Below, one piece after another: positions 22,830-32,404 of a stretch of 64,000 bases of DNA. Numbering within the stretch: the first letter of the stretch is position 1; every line of letters begins with the position of its first letter. The translations under genes were made by a program, and so were the position numbers. The notes below the pieces were generated by a model. It made no database searches and had not been told where the DNA came from. It saw only the letters and a program-made list of their open reading frames with translations. Origin of the DNA: Nibrella saemangeumensis (GTDB lineage Bacteria; Bacteroidota; Bacteroidia; Cytophagales; Spirosomataceae); the NCBI RefSeq assembly GCF_039541915.1, contig NZ_BAABHD010000010.1:1-64000 (forward strand). Direction: 5' to 3'.

Positions 22830-23654
22830 TTAGAGACTAAGCTTCTCTGCCGTCACCGCTTCTCCGTAAAACAAACTGGCCTGCCGGCTGAACTCCTCCG
22901 GTGAGTCGGTGGTGAAAAAGCGGATCTCTCCGCCCTTACTGCATTGCGCATCCATATCGGGGTGACGACGCAGGTAATCGGCCAGGCTATCGGCCACAAT
23001 TTCCCCCTGACTAAGTACTGTTACGTTAGGGGGGATATGCTCTTTAATCTTAGGCAGCAGAAGCGGATAATGGGTGCAGGCCAGCAGCAGCGTATCCATA
23101 GCAGGTGATTGCTCCAGCAAATGATCGATGTGCTTTTTGACGAAGTAATCGGCTCCTTCGCCCTGATATTCATTGTTTTCAACCAGCGGTACCCACATCG
23201 GGCAGGCTTCCTGATAGACCTTCAGGTGAGGGAAGAACTTCTCAATCTCAACCAGATACGACTCTGAAGTAACAGTTCCTTTGGTCGCCAGGATACCCAC
23301 TTCGCCCGATTTTGAATAGTTACCGATCACTTCGGTTGTAGGGCGAATAACACCAAGTACCCGGTAGTCCGGATTGATCTTGTCCAGATCCAGTTGCTGG
23401 ATATTACGCAGGGCTTTGGCCGAGGCTGTATTGCAGGCCAGAATAACCAGCCGGCAGCCCATCCGGAACAGATGCTGCACACATTCCAGGGTGTAGTGGT
23501 ATACCGTATCGAACGAGCGGGTACCGTAGGGCGTGCGGGCGTTATCGCCCAGGTACATGTAATCGTACTGCGGCAGTTTCCGGACAATCTCCTTCAAAAC
23601 GGTCAGGCCGCCGTAGCCGGAGTCGAAAACGCCAATGGGATGATAGGCAGACAT
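22830..23654 (-). CDS. murI: Glutamate racemase
   Basis: This 274-residue cofactor-independent racemase makes D-glutamate for murein. It begins with the conserved IGVFDSGYGGLTVLKEI, has LGDNARTPYGTRS, and shows the two catalytic cysteines in LACNTAS and LLACTHYPLLLP. Length is normal for MurI. It converges on the VOC gene through a palindromic spacer and is divergent from the ceramidase-like gene (64 bp between starts). It provides D-Glu, whose salvage from murein is covered by the cluster at 3595-8743. Confidence 0.96.
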   Translation of the reverse strand: MSAYHPIGVFDSGYGGLTVLKEIVRKLPQYDYMYLGDNARTPYGTRSFDTVYHYTLECVQHLFRMGCRLVILACNTASAKALRNIQQLDLDKINPDYRVLGVIRPTTEVIGNYSKSGEVGILATKGTVTSESYLVEIEKFFPHLKVYQEACPMWVPLVENNEYQGEGADYFVKKHIDHLLEQSPAMDTLLLACTHYPLLLPKIKEHIPPNVTVLSQGEIVADSLADYLRRHPDMDAQCSKGGEIRFFTTDSPEEFSRQASLFYGEAVTAEKLSL

Positions 23655-23675
23655 ACCACAAAGTTACGACTTCTG

Positions 23676-23706
23676 TTGCCTGGGGCCGTTACGTCTGCTA
23701 AGTTTG
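23676..23706 (+). promoter_or_regulatory. Promoter of the ceramidase-like gene
   Basis: TTG (23676-23678), a 20-bp spacer and a perfect -7 box TAAGTTTG (23699-23706), 11 bases before ATG 23718. Confidence 0.6.
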
Positions 23707-23717
23707 GCAATAATCTT

Positions 23718-25067
23718 ATGAAACTGCTCCGGATTCTTCTGAAAGTACTGATGGGTCTGCTGATCGCCATTATCCTGTTTCTGGCGGTCAGTCTGGCTCC
23801 GGTTGATGATACACCCTATCCGCAAACCGACTATTATAAACAGACCAGACAGCGGCTGACGCAGCTTCAGCCAACGACCACCGGTCGGTACCCCATCCGG
23901 GCTGGCTGGGCAAAAGTGAACCTGACACCTTCGTATACCACACCGACGGGTGGCTACGGTGTCCGGCGGGGGAAGCACTGGGAAACGGTTGCCGATTCAA
24001 TAGTAATACGGGCAATTGTCCTGGACAACGGTACCACGAAAGCCGCCATCGTCAGTGCCGATCTGCTCATAATTCCCCCCACTGTAACCGAGCAGCTAAA
24101 GAAGCGCCTGCCAGAAGTGGGCTTACGTTGGGAAACGGTATTCATGGGCGCTACCCATTCCCACAACAGCATCGGAGGCTGGGCACCCGGTCTGGTCGGG
24201 GAATTGTTCGGGGGGGTGTACAACCCCAACGTTGTCGACCAAATCACCAACGCGATACTGATGGCCATAACCTCGGCGCAGCAAAACACGGCCCTGGTAG
24301 AGGTTGGTTTCGGGCAGGTAGCAGCCGATAGCCTGTTGTATAACCGGTTGAACGAAGGCAACCCAGTTGATGGCTGGTTCCGGATGCTGAAGCTGCGGAA
24401 AACCACCGGCGAGTCGGCGTTGCTTTGTACCTTCTCGGGTCATTCGACAACGCTGGATGCTGTTAAGGATTATAAATACCTGAGCCGCGATTACCCCGGT
24501 GCTTTGGTGGATACGTTGGGAAAGCAAACCGGCAGTTTCGCCGTTTTTATGTCGGGAGCCGTTGGGAGTACCGGACCAAGAGCCGAAGGTAAAAATGGCA
24601 TGGAACGGAAACAAAACTATGTCCGTGCCCTTTCGACTGTGGTGTTGCCGGCGATACCGCCAATAACAACCCGCCCCGACATTACTCTGGGCATTGCCAC
24701 ATTGCCGTTAAGCCTGCGCGAACCGAATGCCCGCGTAGTCGGCAACTGGCGTATCCGGCCCTGGCTGTTTCATAGCGTCTATGGCGATTTCCCGTCCGAC
24801 CTGAAGGCGCTTCGCATCGGCAATACCATTCTGGTTGGAACCCCGTGCGACTTCTCCGGCGAACTGGTGCCAGCGTTTAGTTCGCTTCTTAAACAGAAGG
24901 GAGTAAATTTGATGGTAACCAGTTTTAATGGTGGTTATGTCGGATATATTACCCCCGATAAATACTACAATCAGGAAGCTTACGAGACACAAACCATGAA
25001 CTGGTTCGGACCGTATAACGGTGCTTATTTTGTAGAAATGATGAAAGGTCTGATTGCGAAGATGTAA
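23718..25067 (+). CDS. Membrane-anchored neutral ceramidase-like hydrolase
   Basis: This 449-residue protein belongs to the neutral/alkaline non-lysosomal ceramidase family by its N-terminal domain: AGWAKVNLTP, the GGYGVRRGKHWE region, IVSADLL and the metal-binding GATHSHNS (two His), then CTFSGHSTTL. An uncleaved or lipid-proximal N-terminal helix (residues 5-26) precedes it. The family hydrolyses N-acyl amide bonds of sphingolipids; sphingolipids are made by many Bacteroidota, so a native substrate is possible. The C-terminal immunoglobulin-like domain of animal and Pseudomonas ceramidases appears reduced, so true ceramidase activity is uncertain. It stands alone, with a clear promoter just upstream that sets ATG 23718 as the start. 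Confidence 0.8.
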   Translation: MKLLRILLKVLMGLLIAIILFLAVSLAPVDDTPYPQTDYYKQTRQRLTQLQPTTTGRYPIRAGWAKVNLTPSYTTPTGGYGVRRGKHWETVADSIVIRAIVLDNGTTKAAIVSADLLIIPPTVTEQLKKRLPEVGLRWETVFMGATHSHNSIGGWAPGLVGELFGGVYNPNVVDQITNAILMAITSAQQNTALVEVGFGQVAADSLLYNRLNEGNPVDGWFRMLKLRKTTGESALLCTFSGHSTTLDAVKDYKYLSRDYPGALVDTLGKQTGSFAVFMSGAVGSTGPRAEGKNGMERKQNYVRALSTVVLPAIPPITTRPDITLGIATLPLSLREPNARVVGNWRIRPWLFHSVYGDFPSDLKALRIGNTILVGTPCDFSGELVPAFSSLLKQKGVNLMVTSFNGGYVGYITPDKYYNQEAYETQTMNWFGPYNGAYFVEMMKGLIAKM

Positions 25068-25149
25068 CTGAACAAATCCTTTCTTCCTGCTGTTTTCGGG
25101 GTAACCACTTATCCGTGCCGCTATCGACTAACCACTGACGACTATACTC

Positions 25150-26253
25150 ATGAAAGGCTTTCAATTTTCTGATTTTGTTCCACCTGAGAAGAAGGATGGA
25201 AGCAGTTTCGATAAACTGCTCAATATTTTTCAGCAGTTGCTGCTCATTACGTCGGGTGATGTGGAGCAGGCTATGTCGTGGATGAACCAGCTCGACCGGC
25301 AGTACGGCCTCACCGACGATAAATACGGCATGGGCGACTTTTTCGAAGACCTGAAAGAAAAAGGGTACCTCACCGAAGAGAACGAAGAAGGACGCCTGGT
25401 GATGACGCCCAAGAGTGAGCAGACCATTCGCCGGAGCGCCCTGGAGGAAATTTTTGGAAAGCTGAAGCGGTCGAAAGCGGGCGGCAATCACCAGACACCC
25501 TACACCGGTGCGGGCGACGAGCTCAGCAGCGATTTACGGGCATACCAGTTTGGCGATACCCTGGAGCAGATCTCCATGACGGAGTCGATTCGTAATGCGC
25601 AGATCAACGGTGGCCTGGAGGAGTTTGCCCTGATGGAGCGCGACCTGGAGGTGGTCGAAAAAGAGCAGAAGACGCAGACCTCGACGGTGCTCATGATCGA
25701 CATCAGCCATTCCATGATCCTGTACGGGGAAGACCGCATTACCCCCGCCAAGAAAGTGGCCCTGGCGCTGGTTGAACTGGTCAAGCAGAAGTACCCGAAA
25801 GATACGCTGGATATTATTGTATTCGGCAACGATGCCTGGCAGATCCAGGCAAAAGACCTGCCGTATCTGGAAGTTGGTCCTTATCACACCAACACCGTGG
25901 CCGGACTGGAACTGGCGATGGATCTGCTGCGTCGCCGGAAAAATAAGAATAAGCAGATTTTCATGATTACCGACGGGAAACCAACCTGTCTGAAGGAAGG
26001 TATCCGGTACTACAAAAACAGTTTCGGCCTCGACCGGAAAATCGTCAGCAAAACCCTGACGCTATCTGCCCAGTGCCGCCGGCTCGATATACCCATTACG
26101 ACGTTTATGATTGCTTCTGATCCGTACCTGAAGCAGTTTGTGCAGGAATTTACGAAGGTGAACAATGGCCGCGCCTACTACAGCAGCCTGCAGGGACTCG
26201 GTAACATGATGTTCGAAGATTTCCAGCGCAACCGGCGGAAGAATATTAAGTGA
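25150..26253 (+). CDS. VWA-domain protein
   Basis: This 367-residue cytoplasmic protein has a C-terminal von Willebrand factor A domain with a complete metal-ion-dependent adhesion site: DISHSM (DxSxS) near residue 182, the conserved Thr around TNTVAG, and TDGKPT. The N-terminal 130 residues are helical and unassigned. Proteins of this type (CoxE/YehP-like) normally work with a MoxR-family AAA+ ATPase as a chaperone pair that inserts metals or remodels complexes. No such ATPase is adjacent here, so the partner must be elsewhere. It converges on the zinc peptidase gene, 32 bp away. Confidence 0.85.
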   Translation: MKGFQFSDFVPPEKKDGSSFDKLLNIFQQLLLITSGDVEQAMSWMNQLDRQYGLTDDKYGMGDFFEDLKEKGYLTEENEEGRLVMTPKSEQTIRRSALEEIFGKLKRSKAGGNHQTPYTGAGDELSSDLRAYQFGDTLEQISMTESIRNAQINGGLEEFALMERDLEVVEKEQKTQTSTVLMIDISHSMILYGEDRITPAKKVALALVELVKQKYPKDTLDIIVFGNDAWQIQAKDLPYLEVGPYHTNTVAGLELAMDLLRRRKNKNKQIFMITDGKPTCLKEGIRYYKNSFGLDRKIVSKTLTLSAQCRRLDIPITTFMIASDPYLKQFVQEFTKVNNGRAYYSSLQGLGNMMFEDFQRNRRKNIK

Positions 26254-26285
26254 TAGCTGCCACCGGACTGAGGCCCGGAGGGACC

Positions 26286-27362
26286 TTAGCCCAGGACAAC
26301 CCTGGCTTCGTAGCATACCTGATGGATGAAGTTCAGCTTCTCCATCACGCGGGGCGGAATAACGAATGGGTACAAATCACGGTGCCCCATACTGCGGTTG
26401 ATATTGTTCATGGCAAAGGACAGCGGCAGCCAGAGGCTCATCAGCATCTCAAAATTGTCGAGGTTATAGGGATCGGTAGACAACTCCGCTGTCAGCAAAA
26501 CATCGTCTTTAACAACACGAGGCTGGACGCTGAGGCCAAACGAATAAGCTGTTTCGAGGGTGTCGATGATGTGCAGGTAATGCGCCCAGGTTTCGGCCCA
26601 ATCCTCCCAGGGGTGGGTGCTGGCGTAGGCGCTGATGTAGGCCTGAGTCCAGTTGGCGGGCGGTCCCTGCTCGTAATGCTGCTTCAGGGCTTCGCTGTAA
26701 TCCTGCCGTTCGTCCCCAAATAATTGTCGGTATTCATCAAGGTAGTCGGAGCCATCGATTAGCTGATCCCAGTAATAATGCCCGACTTCGTGCCGGAAGT
26801 GACCAAGGACCGTGCGATACGGCTCATCCATGGCTTTGCGGGTCATTTCGCGCTCAATATCGTCGGCTTCGGCGATGTTAAGCGTTATTAGTCCACCGGT
26901 ATGGCCGGTCATAATGCGCTGGCTGCTATTCGGGTGTTCGTCGGCCAGAAAATCGAAAGATAAGCCCTTGTCGGGATCAGTAGTTTTGCTGACCAGTGGC
27001 AGTTTCATCCGGCGCAGGCTGTATACCAGCCGGTGCTTGGCGGTTTCAACTACCTGCCACCGCTGCACGTATTCCGGCTTGCTGAGGTTGGGAATGGTGC
27101 GGTTCAGCGTACAGGCTTTGCAGTAGTCGGTCTGGCTTCCTTCGGCTACCAGCCAGTTGCAGACGCCATACTGGTGATTGGCGCAGTACCGGTAAGCGGT
27201 AGAATCATCGTTATAAACAGTATATAAATCATTCGGCTGGGGCACCAGGGGCCGCAACTCCAGCGAATGGGCTACAAAGCCAAGCGGATAGCCGCACTGC
27301 TCACAGCGGTAATTCTCGAAGTACAGCAGATTGCCGCAGTGCGTGCATTTGAAAAGTTTCAT
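26286..27362 (-). CDS. Zinc-ribbon / putative zinc-binding metallopeptidase
   Basis: This 358-residue protein starts with a rubredoxin-like zinc ribbon (CTHCGN and CEQCGYP within the first 25 residues) and has a second Cys pair further on (the YCANHQYGVCNWL and DYCKAC regions). The C-terminal domain carries the metallopeptidase motif HEVGH in FRHEVGHYYWD. This arrangement matches the cytoplasmic family annotated as putative zinc-binding metallopeptidase with an N-terminal zinc ribbon. No substrate is known. ATG at 27362 is chosen because the ribbon begins three residues later; an upstream in-frame start adds five residues. No signal peptide is seen. Confidence 0.85.
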   Translation of the reverse strand: MKLFKCTHCGNLLYFENYRCEQCGYPLGFVAHSLELRPLVPQPNDLYTVYNDDSTAYRYCANHQYGVCNWLVAEGSQTDYCKACTLNRTIPNLSKPEYVQRWQVVETAKHRLVYSLRRMKLPLVSKTTDPDKGLSFDFLADEHPNSSQRIMTGHTGGLITLNIAEADDIEREMTRKAMDEPYRTVLGHFRHEVGHYYWDQLIDGSDYLDEYRQLFGDERQDYSEALKQHYEQGPPANWTQAYISAYASTHPWEDWAETWAHYLHIIDTLETAYSFGLSVQPRVVKDDVLLTAELSTDPYNLDNFEMLMSLWLPLSFAMNNINRSMGHRDLYPFVIPPRVMEKLNFIHQVCYEARVVLG

Positions 27363-27484
27363 ACGTAGTAAAGGCAACAGGTACGCTTCCCGCAGGCAAT
27401 CAGCATGACCCCTGTCTAACCTTGTCTACTAACGGTTTCACCGATCAATGGTTTGACGTTTTCCCCAAAACACTGAATCCAATC

Positions 27485-27520
27485 CAAAACAAAGCAGCCC
27501 GGCCAAACGGCCAGGCTGCT
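27485..27520 (-). terminator. Terminator of the cytochrome/dehydrogenase gene
   Basis: AGCAGCC-C-GGCC-AAAC-GGCC-A-GGCTGCT (27493-27520) forms an 11-bp stem with one mismatch. It is preceded on the plus strand by an A-rich tract that becomes a U tract on the minus strand. The rest of the 27363-27565 spacer shows no gene. Confidence 0.75.
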
Positions 27521-27565
27521 CATATGTATTATCTGCAAACGGCTTACTACCATCGGCCTACTCAA

Positions 27566-29623
27566 CTACTGCTCATCCGGATTTTTCGTCGCCTTGGCAG
27601 CGGCCCCTTTCTGGCCCGGAGCCAGGGAGTTGATCCAGGCGGCAATCTTCAGCGCGTCGGCCTTAGGGACCTGCGGCATCGGCGGCATTTCGGTGGCATA
27701 ATCGGGCCAGTTCTGCGGCTTGGGGTTGTAGATCAGCTGCACAATCTGCTCATTGGTATACCCCCGCTTTGCTACATCAATGTACGCCGGACCTACCTGC
27801 CGCTTCTCAGTCTGGTGACAGGCCAGACAGGTATGCCGCGACAATAAGCCTTTTACCTCATCGTAGGTAGGAGCCTTCGCTGCGGCTACTGTATTGGCTG
27901 CTTTGGCGGCCGGTTTGGTAACTGCGCCCGTTTTTGATCCTGCTTTCGCCGGAGCGGCTGTAGCGGGCTTCTTCGTAGCGGCTGGTGCCGGTGTGTTCGC
28001 GGCCGAGGCACTGGCTTCGGAGTTTACTGTGCTTACCTCACTCATCGCCAGTTTCTGACCGGTTGGTATGTTGTTAAGCGTGTAGTACGACAGCGGATGC
28101 ACCAGTGAGTACGAGCCATCTTTCGACCGGACGCCGTCCAGCCGGATCTCGTGAACGTGGTACCGGCGCAGGTTATCGACAATAATACGGGCTTTCATGC
28201 CGTCGGCCGACACCTTCACCCCTTTGACGGGGTTCTCCTCGCGGTTGATCGGTGGACTACCGTATACCGGATGGTATTTGTAGATAAAGCTGCTGACGCG
28301 GTACGACGCAATATCTTCGGCCGACTTCCGGTCGACCGGCGAAGTAAATTCAACCTCGAAGCCGTCCGGCTGCGCCCGGATAGCCTGCATCTCAAACGGC
28401 ATATTGTTGTTCCACACCAGCCGCTGCAAGCCTTCGTTGGCTTCGCCGGCGGAGCCCCAGCCCCGGTTGGTTTCGCCCACGAACAGCGAGCCATCTTTGG
28501 CCCAGGCCATCCGCAGTACACCCGACTGGAAACCACTCCGGAAATCGAAGGCCGCACCCTGGAATTCGCCGTTCACTTTCTCCATGAACACCCGCATGAT
28601 CTTGCTCTGTCCCTGGTCGCCAATCAGCAACTGACCAGCAAACGGACCAAAGTTGCCCTGCGGAATCGGCAGAATCTCGGAGTTGGAGATACCAAAGATA
28701 CCATGAGGCAACCAGACCACCGGGAGTTGTAAGCCGGGGAGTTGATCTTTCAGTGTGTACAGCGGAGTACCTTTGTCTTCGGCGTTGTTTTCCGGTTTAA
28801 TGTACCGGCCTTCGGCGTTCTTCTTCTGCTGGGGGTCAGCTTTCGCATACAACTGCTCGGTCGTCAGTTTTACGGGTGAATTGGGCATATTCGTCCAGCG
28901 CAAACCGGCCGGGTGGCCAATAAACGCGCCCTTCTTTACGTGCCAGATACCGCCGGAGCCAACCCAGTCGCCCTGGTTGTCGGAGTAGAACAGTTCGCCG
29001 TCGATCATACCCAGACCGGCCGGAGACCGTACGCCCGTAGCCCAGGGTTGCAGCTGGCCATCCGGGCTGATTTTCATCACCCAGCCCCGCCAGGGTACCC
29101 GGCTTTCGCCCCGCCACCACTCTTCGTCGCCAAAGGCTACGTTGCCCGACACAAAGAAGGAGCCATCCGGCGCTACTTTCGGCCCAAAGCTGTATTCATG
29201 GTAATGACCTGACAGTGGCCAGGCGTACACCGTTTCAAAGACATCGGCTTTGCCGTCTTTGTTGCTGTCGACCAGTTTGGTGAGTTCACCGCGCTGGGCG
29301 CAGTAGAAGGCACCGTCTTTGTACACCAGTCCCAGAATCTCGTGCAGCCCCGAGGCAAACTTGCGGAAATACGGCCGACGGCTGGTGGGGTTCTCTACCA
29401 CAAAAACATCACCCCGGCGCGTGGCGACGCCCAGATCGCCGTTGGGCAGCACCGTCAGACCACCTACTTCAAGTAGGGTACCTTCGGGCGCGGTTACCCG
29501 CATGATTTTAAAGAAGTCCTCTTCTTTCGGTGACTCCTGTGCCCAGGCGGCCGAGGTGAGTACCGCAGCGGTCAGGAGCGAGCCGGCGGCCCGGCGAAGA
29601 AGTGATTTATGATTTGTTTTCAT
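27566..29623 (-). CDS. Exported sorbosone-dehydrogenase-like propeller with C-terminal cytochrome c
   Basis: This 685-residue periplasmic protein has a signal peptide (1-29, AAWAQ), a six-bladed propeller region related to membrane-bound/PQQ sugar dehydrogenases (GGLTVLPNGDLGVATRRGDVFVV, LGMIDGELFYSDNQGDW, WLPHGIFGISNS), a beta domain (about 420-520), an Ala/Lys/Pro-rich linker (about 530-595) and a cytochrome c domain with one haem site CLACH and axial Met in TEMPPMP. It probably oxidises an alcohol or sugar and passes electrons to the attached haem. Together with the DUF1080 proteins upstream it could feed oxidation of sugars to 3-keto forms; that link is inference from gene order. It lies 17 bp downstream of the DUF1080 gene, so they are probably one operon. 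Confidence 0.85.
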   Translation of the reverse strand: MKTNHKSLLRRAAGSLLTAAVLTSAAWAQESPKEEDFFKIMRVTAPEGTLLEVGGLTVLPNGDLGVATRRGDVFVVENPTSRRPYFRKFASGLHEILGLVYKDGAFYCAQRGELTKLVDSNKDGKADVFETVYAWPLSGHYHEYSFGPKVAPDGSFFVSGNVAFGDEEWWRGESRVPWRGWVMKISPDGQLQPWATGVRSPAGLGMIDGELFYSDNQGDWVGSGGIWHVKKGAFIGHPAGLRWTNMPNSPVKLTTEQLYAKADPQQKKNAEGRYIKPENNAEDKGTPLYTLKDQLPGLQLPVVWLPHGIFGISNSEILPIPQGNFGPFAGQLLIGDQGQSKIMRVFMEKVNGEFQGAAFDFRSGFQSGVLRMAWAKDGSLFVGETNRGWGSAGEANEGLQRLVWNNNMPFEMQAIRAQPDGFEVEFTSPVDRKSAEDIASYRVSSFIYKYHPVYGSPPINREENPVKGVKVSADGMKARIIVDNLRRYHVHEIRLDGVRSKDGSYSLVHPLSYYTLNNIPTGQKLAMSEVSTVNSEASASAANTPAPAATKKPATAAPAKAGSKTGAVTKPAAKAANTVAAAKAPTYDEVKGLLSRHTCLACHQTEKRQVGPAYIDVAKRGYTNEQIVQLIYNPKPQNWPDYATEMPPMPQVPKADALKIAAWINSLAPGQKGAAAKATKNPDEQ

Positions 29624-29640
29624 TCGTCAGGAAATCAGGA

Positions 29641-31503
29641 TTAGAAAAGAATTGAGTAGCTCAGTTTACCTCCGCGCACCGGTACCAGCAGTTCCTGCTT
29701 ACCACCCACCGACCGGACCATGGGCGTAGCGCCACCGGCATCCTCTACCCGGACAATGAATGATTTGCCGTTGATCATATACATGCCATTAGGCATCGGC
29801 TCAATGGTTGTGCCTTCGGCCAGCCGCGCATACAGATCGGCCGAGGGGTTGCGGAACGTTACCTCCCGGCGTACGCCCTGCCCATTGTCGGCTACCCGGA
29901 TGGCATCCTCCACGCTGGTGCCGTAGGCCATGTAGCGGAAGGTAGGCCGGTCATTTTCATCCAGTACGTAGCCCTTTGGCCGGTAACCGCTGCCCGTGGT
30001 ATCGGTAGCCCAGGCCGCCTGCTGCGACGAAAGTTTACCCACAAACAGCACCGGCAGTCCCATGCGCTGCACCGTACCCCGCGGCCGCGAGGAGCCGTCG
30101 CCCCGGTTGTTCCACATAGGGGTTGTGTCCAGAAATTCGCCCCGCCATACCTGCACGAGCGCGCCTTTGTCCAGATCGTAGGTATAATGCACCTGATCCG
30201 GACTACCCACCGACACGCCATGGGTTACCCGCGTCCGGCGGCCCTGGCCGCTTTCGTTTGGTATGTCCATAAAGCTACGCAACACCGTGTTGGTCGGTGC
30301 GTCGACATAGATAGGCTCTGTTTCATCATTGCCTCCATCGACCGGGCTGCTGATCACAAACTCCCGGATACCCGGACCGGCCACCGCCAGGCCCAGGCCT
30401 GGTCGGGCCCAGCTCACAAACTTGGTGTACAGCAGTTCAAATGGCAGGTCACCGGCGGGCAGCGTAACACTGCCTCTCAGGTTGCCGCCACCCGGTTTCA
30501 CCACAATGTTGTTGTTAATGCGTAACTGACCGCCACCACCTGGTGCACCCAGATTAAAGCGGTATTCGCCCGGCTCTTTTACGCGCAACGTACCCGTGTA
30601 ACGAATCAGAAAATCATTGGGCAGGCGTGTAACATTAGCAGACAGCAGGTTAATGGGCCCCTCGGCTTCAGGAGGGGTGTTGCCCAGGTCGGCCTCTTTT
30701 TCAAACCGGCCCCGGTATACCGTATACCGCAGGTTCATCAGTTCCGGGCGGGGTTTGTCGTACGTTACATACCGGATGTTGCGGAACGCCACCGGTCCAT
30801 GGTCTCCCTGAAAACGCAGCGGCCCAACCGCTACTTCATTCTCGGTGAGGGGGCCACGGGTCGGCCCCGACAACTCCACGTTCTCGTGAATAGTCACGCC
30901 ATTGAGTTCTACCCGCAGCATCCGGGCATTTTCAATTTTGCGGCCGCTGGCATCAAAGCGCGGAGCCTGAAAGGATACCTTCAGGTGCTGCCACAGGCCG
31001 GGGGCCTTGCTTACGTTCTGACGAGCGGGGTAGCCTTCGTAGCCTTTCTGCCCGTCCGGACGCTTTTCGTCCCAGCGCTCGTAAACAGAACCGTTACCAC
31101 CCACGCGGGCCGTTTTGTCGCCCCAGCTGTCCATCAACTGAACTTCGTACCGGCCCTGCAGATAAACACCCGAGTTAGACCCTTTCGCCATCATATAATC
31201 CATTTCCAGGTCCAGGTCACCATGTTCCAGGTTAGTCAGCAGGTCATATTGCATACCCGTCTGTTTGGGGGACGGAAGATTGACTAGCATACCCGTACCT
31301 GACTTGGCGGTCATTACGTTTTTCTGGTTCAGGTCGGCCGCAGCATCGCCGGCAATTCGCCAGTTGGGTGTTGGCTTACGGAAAGCACTCAGATCGTTGA
31401 GCGGTAACGTCGCCATTTGGGGCGACTGCGCCAGTGCCAGACTGCTGCCAGCCAACCAGGCTACGCCGATCACGAAGCGTGATAAAATCATAGGAGATAC
31501 CAT
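29641..31503 (-). CDS. Large exported DUF1080 (3-keto-disaccharide hydrolase) protein
   Basis: This protein is 620 aa with a signal peptide (ending ALAQ). The N-terminal part is a concanavalin-like DUF1080 domain: DLDLEMDYMMAKGSNSGVYLQGRYEVQLMDSW and the later GPLRFQGDHGPVAFRNIRY are the hallmarks. It is followed by a PA14-like segment (RYTGTLRVKEPGEYRFNLGAPGGGQLRINN pattern) and a C-terminal beta region. DUF1080 proteins are now linked to hydrolysis of 3-keto-glycosides. ATG 31503 or 31491 fits the signal peptide; longer forms do not help. It is divergent from a second DUF1080 gene and upstream of the cytochrome-propeller gene, suggesting a glycoside-oxidation unit. Confidence 0.83.
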   Translation of the reverse strand: MVSPMILSRFVIGVAWLAGSSLALAQSPQMATLPLNDLSAFRKPTPNWRIAGDAAADLNQKNVMTAKSGTGMLVNLPSPKQTGMQYDLLTNLEHGDLDLEMDYMMAKGSNSGVYLQGRYEVQLMDSWGDKTARVGGNGSVYERWDEKRPDGQKGYEGYPARQNVSKAPGLWQHLKVSFQAPRFDASGRKIENARMLRVELNGVTIHENVELSGPTRGPLTENEVAVGPLRFQGDHGPVAFRNIRYVTYDKPRPELMNLRYTVYRGRFEKEADLGNTPPEAEGPINLLSANVTRLPNDFLIRYTGTLRVKEPGEYRFNLGAPGGGGQLRINNNIVVKPGGGNLRGSVTLPAGDLPFELLYTKFVSWARPGLGLAVAGPGIREFVISSPVDGGNDETEPIYVDAPTNTVLRSFMDIPNESGQGRRTRVTHGVSVGSPDQVHYTYDLDKGALVQVWRGEFLDTTPMWNNRGDGSSRPRGTVQRMGLPVLFVGKLSSQQAAWATDTTGSGYRPKGYVLDENDRPTFRYMAYGTSVEDAIRVADNGQGVRREVTFRNPSADLYARLAEGTTIEPMPNGMYMINGKSFIVRVEDAGGATPMVRSVGGKQELLVPVRGGKLSYSILF

Positions 31504-31581
31504 TAAAAATGATTGGATTAGAAATCGGAGCGGAAATTTACCATTTTTTAGGGACAAAAGCCGGTGAATAGACAATTGCTC

Positions 31582-31589
31582 TATATTTG
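31582..31589 (+). promoter_or_regulatory. -7 box for the second DUF1080 gene
   Basis: TATATTTG, a perfect TAnnTTTG, 36 bases before ATG 31626. No -33 TTTG is evident at the usual distance. Confidence 0.4.
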
Positions 31590-31625
31590 AACGTTTTTTC
31601 AGCGAATATTTCAGTCCCCTAATCT

Positions 31626-32396
31626 ATGAACAGAAATAGACTAAGCCTTAGCGTTTTACTGAGTATCGGGGTCGTTGGCCTGACCGTTGCCCAAAATCAG
31701 CCCGTCAAACAAAACCCGGAATCTACCGAAATCTGGAAGCCGGTTCCACCTATCGTAACACCGGGAGCGCCATCCGCCAGTGTCAGTGGCTTTACGGCTC
31801 CTTCCGATGCCATCGCTATTTTCGACGGCTCTAACCTCAACAATTTTGTGTCTGCCCGTGACGGCTCGGCCGCCAAATGGACGCTGGCCGATGGTGCCGT
31901 AACCGTGGTGAAAGGTGCCGGTGATATTCAGACCAAGCAGGAGTTCGGCGATTACCAGATGCATATCGAATTCCGCACACCGGCGCAGGTGGTTGGTAAC
32001 AGCCAGGGCCGGGGTAACAGCGGTATCTTTATGCAGGGCCGCTACGAATTGCAGGTGCTGGATAATTACAATAACCCGACGTACTCAAATGGTCAGGTTG
32101 GTTCGATTTACAAGCAGGCGATTCCCCTGGCCAACCCTAGCCGCCGGCCGGGCGAGTGGCAGACCTACGACATCATTTATTACGCCCCACGCTTTAACAA
32201 AAGCGGTATGCTGACGGACGCTGGCCGCATTACGGTGTTGCTGAACGGCGTCCTGGTTCAGCATAATACCCAGATCAAAGGAACAACCGAGTACATTGGC
32301 TTCCCGAAAATTGAACCGCACGGTCGCGGTCCCATCCGCCTGCAGGACCACGGCGACCCGGTTAGCTTCCGCAATATCTGGATTCGTGAACTGTAA
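31626..32396 (+). CDS. Exported DUF1080 (3-keto-disaccharide hydrolase) protein
   Basis: This 256-residue single-domain protein has a signal peptide (1-22, ending VAQ) and a DUF1080 concanavalin-like fold: AIAIFDGSNLNNFVS, the central GRGNSGIFMQGRYELQVLDN and the terminal GPIRLQDHGDPVSFRNIWIREL. These are the family's best-conserved blocks, with the paired Glu/Gln and Asp positions kept. It is divergent from the larger DUF1080 gene and ends at a long bidirectional hairpin. A third homologue is at 40989. Multiple DUF1080 copies are typical of plant-litter Bacteroidota. Confidence 0.9.
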   Translation: MNRNRLSLSVLLSIGVVGLTVAQNQPVKQNPESTEIWKPVPPIVTPGAPSASVSGFTAPSDAIAIFDGSNLNNFVSARDGSAAKWTLADGAVTVVKGAGDIQTKQEFGDYQMHIEFRTPAQVVGNSQGRGNSGIFMQGRYELQVLDNYNNPTYSNGQVGSIYKQAIPLANPSRRPGEWQTYDIIYYAPRFNKSGMLTDAGRITVLLNGVLVQHNTQIKGTTEYIGFPKIEPHGRGPIRLQDHGDPVSFRNIWIREL

Positions 32397-32404
32397 ATCC
32401 GGAT

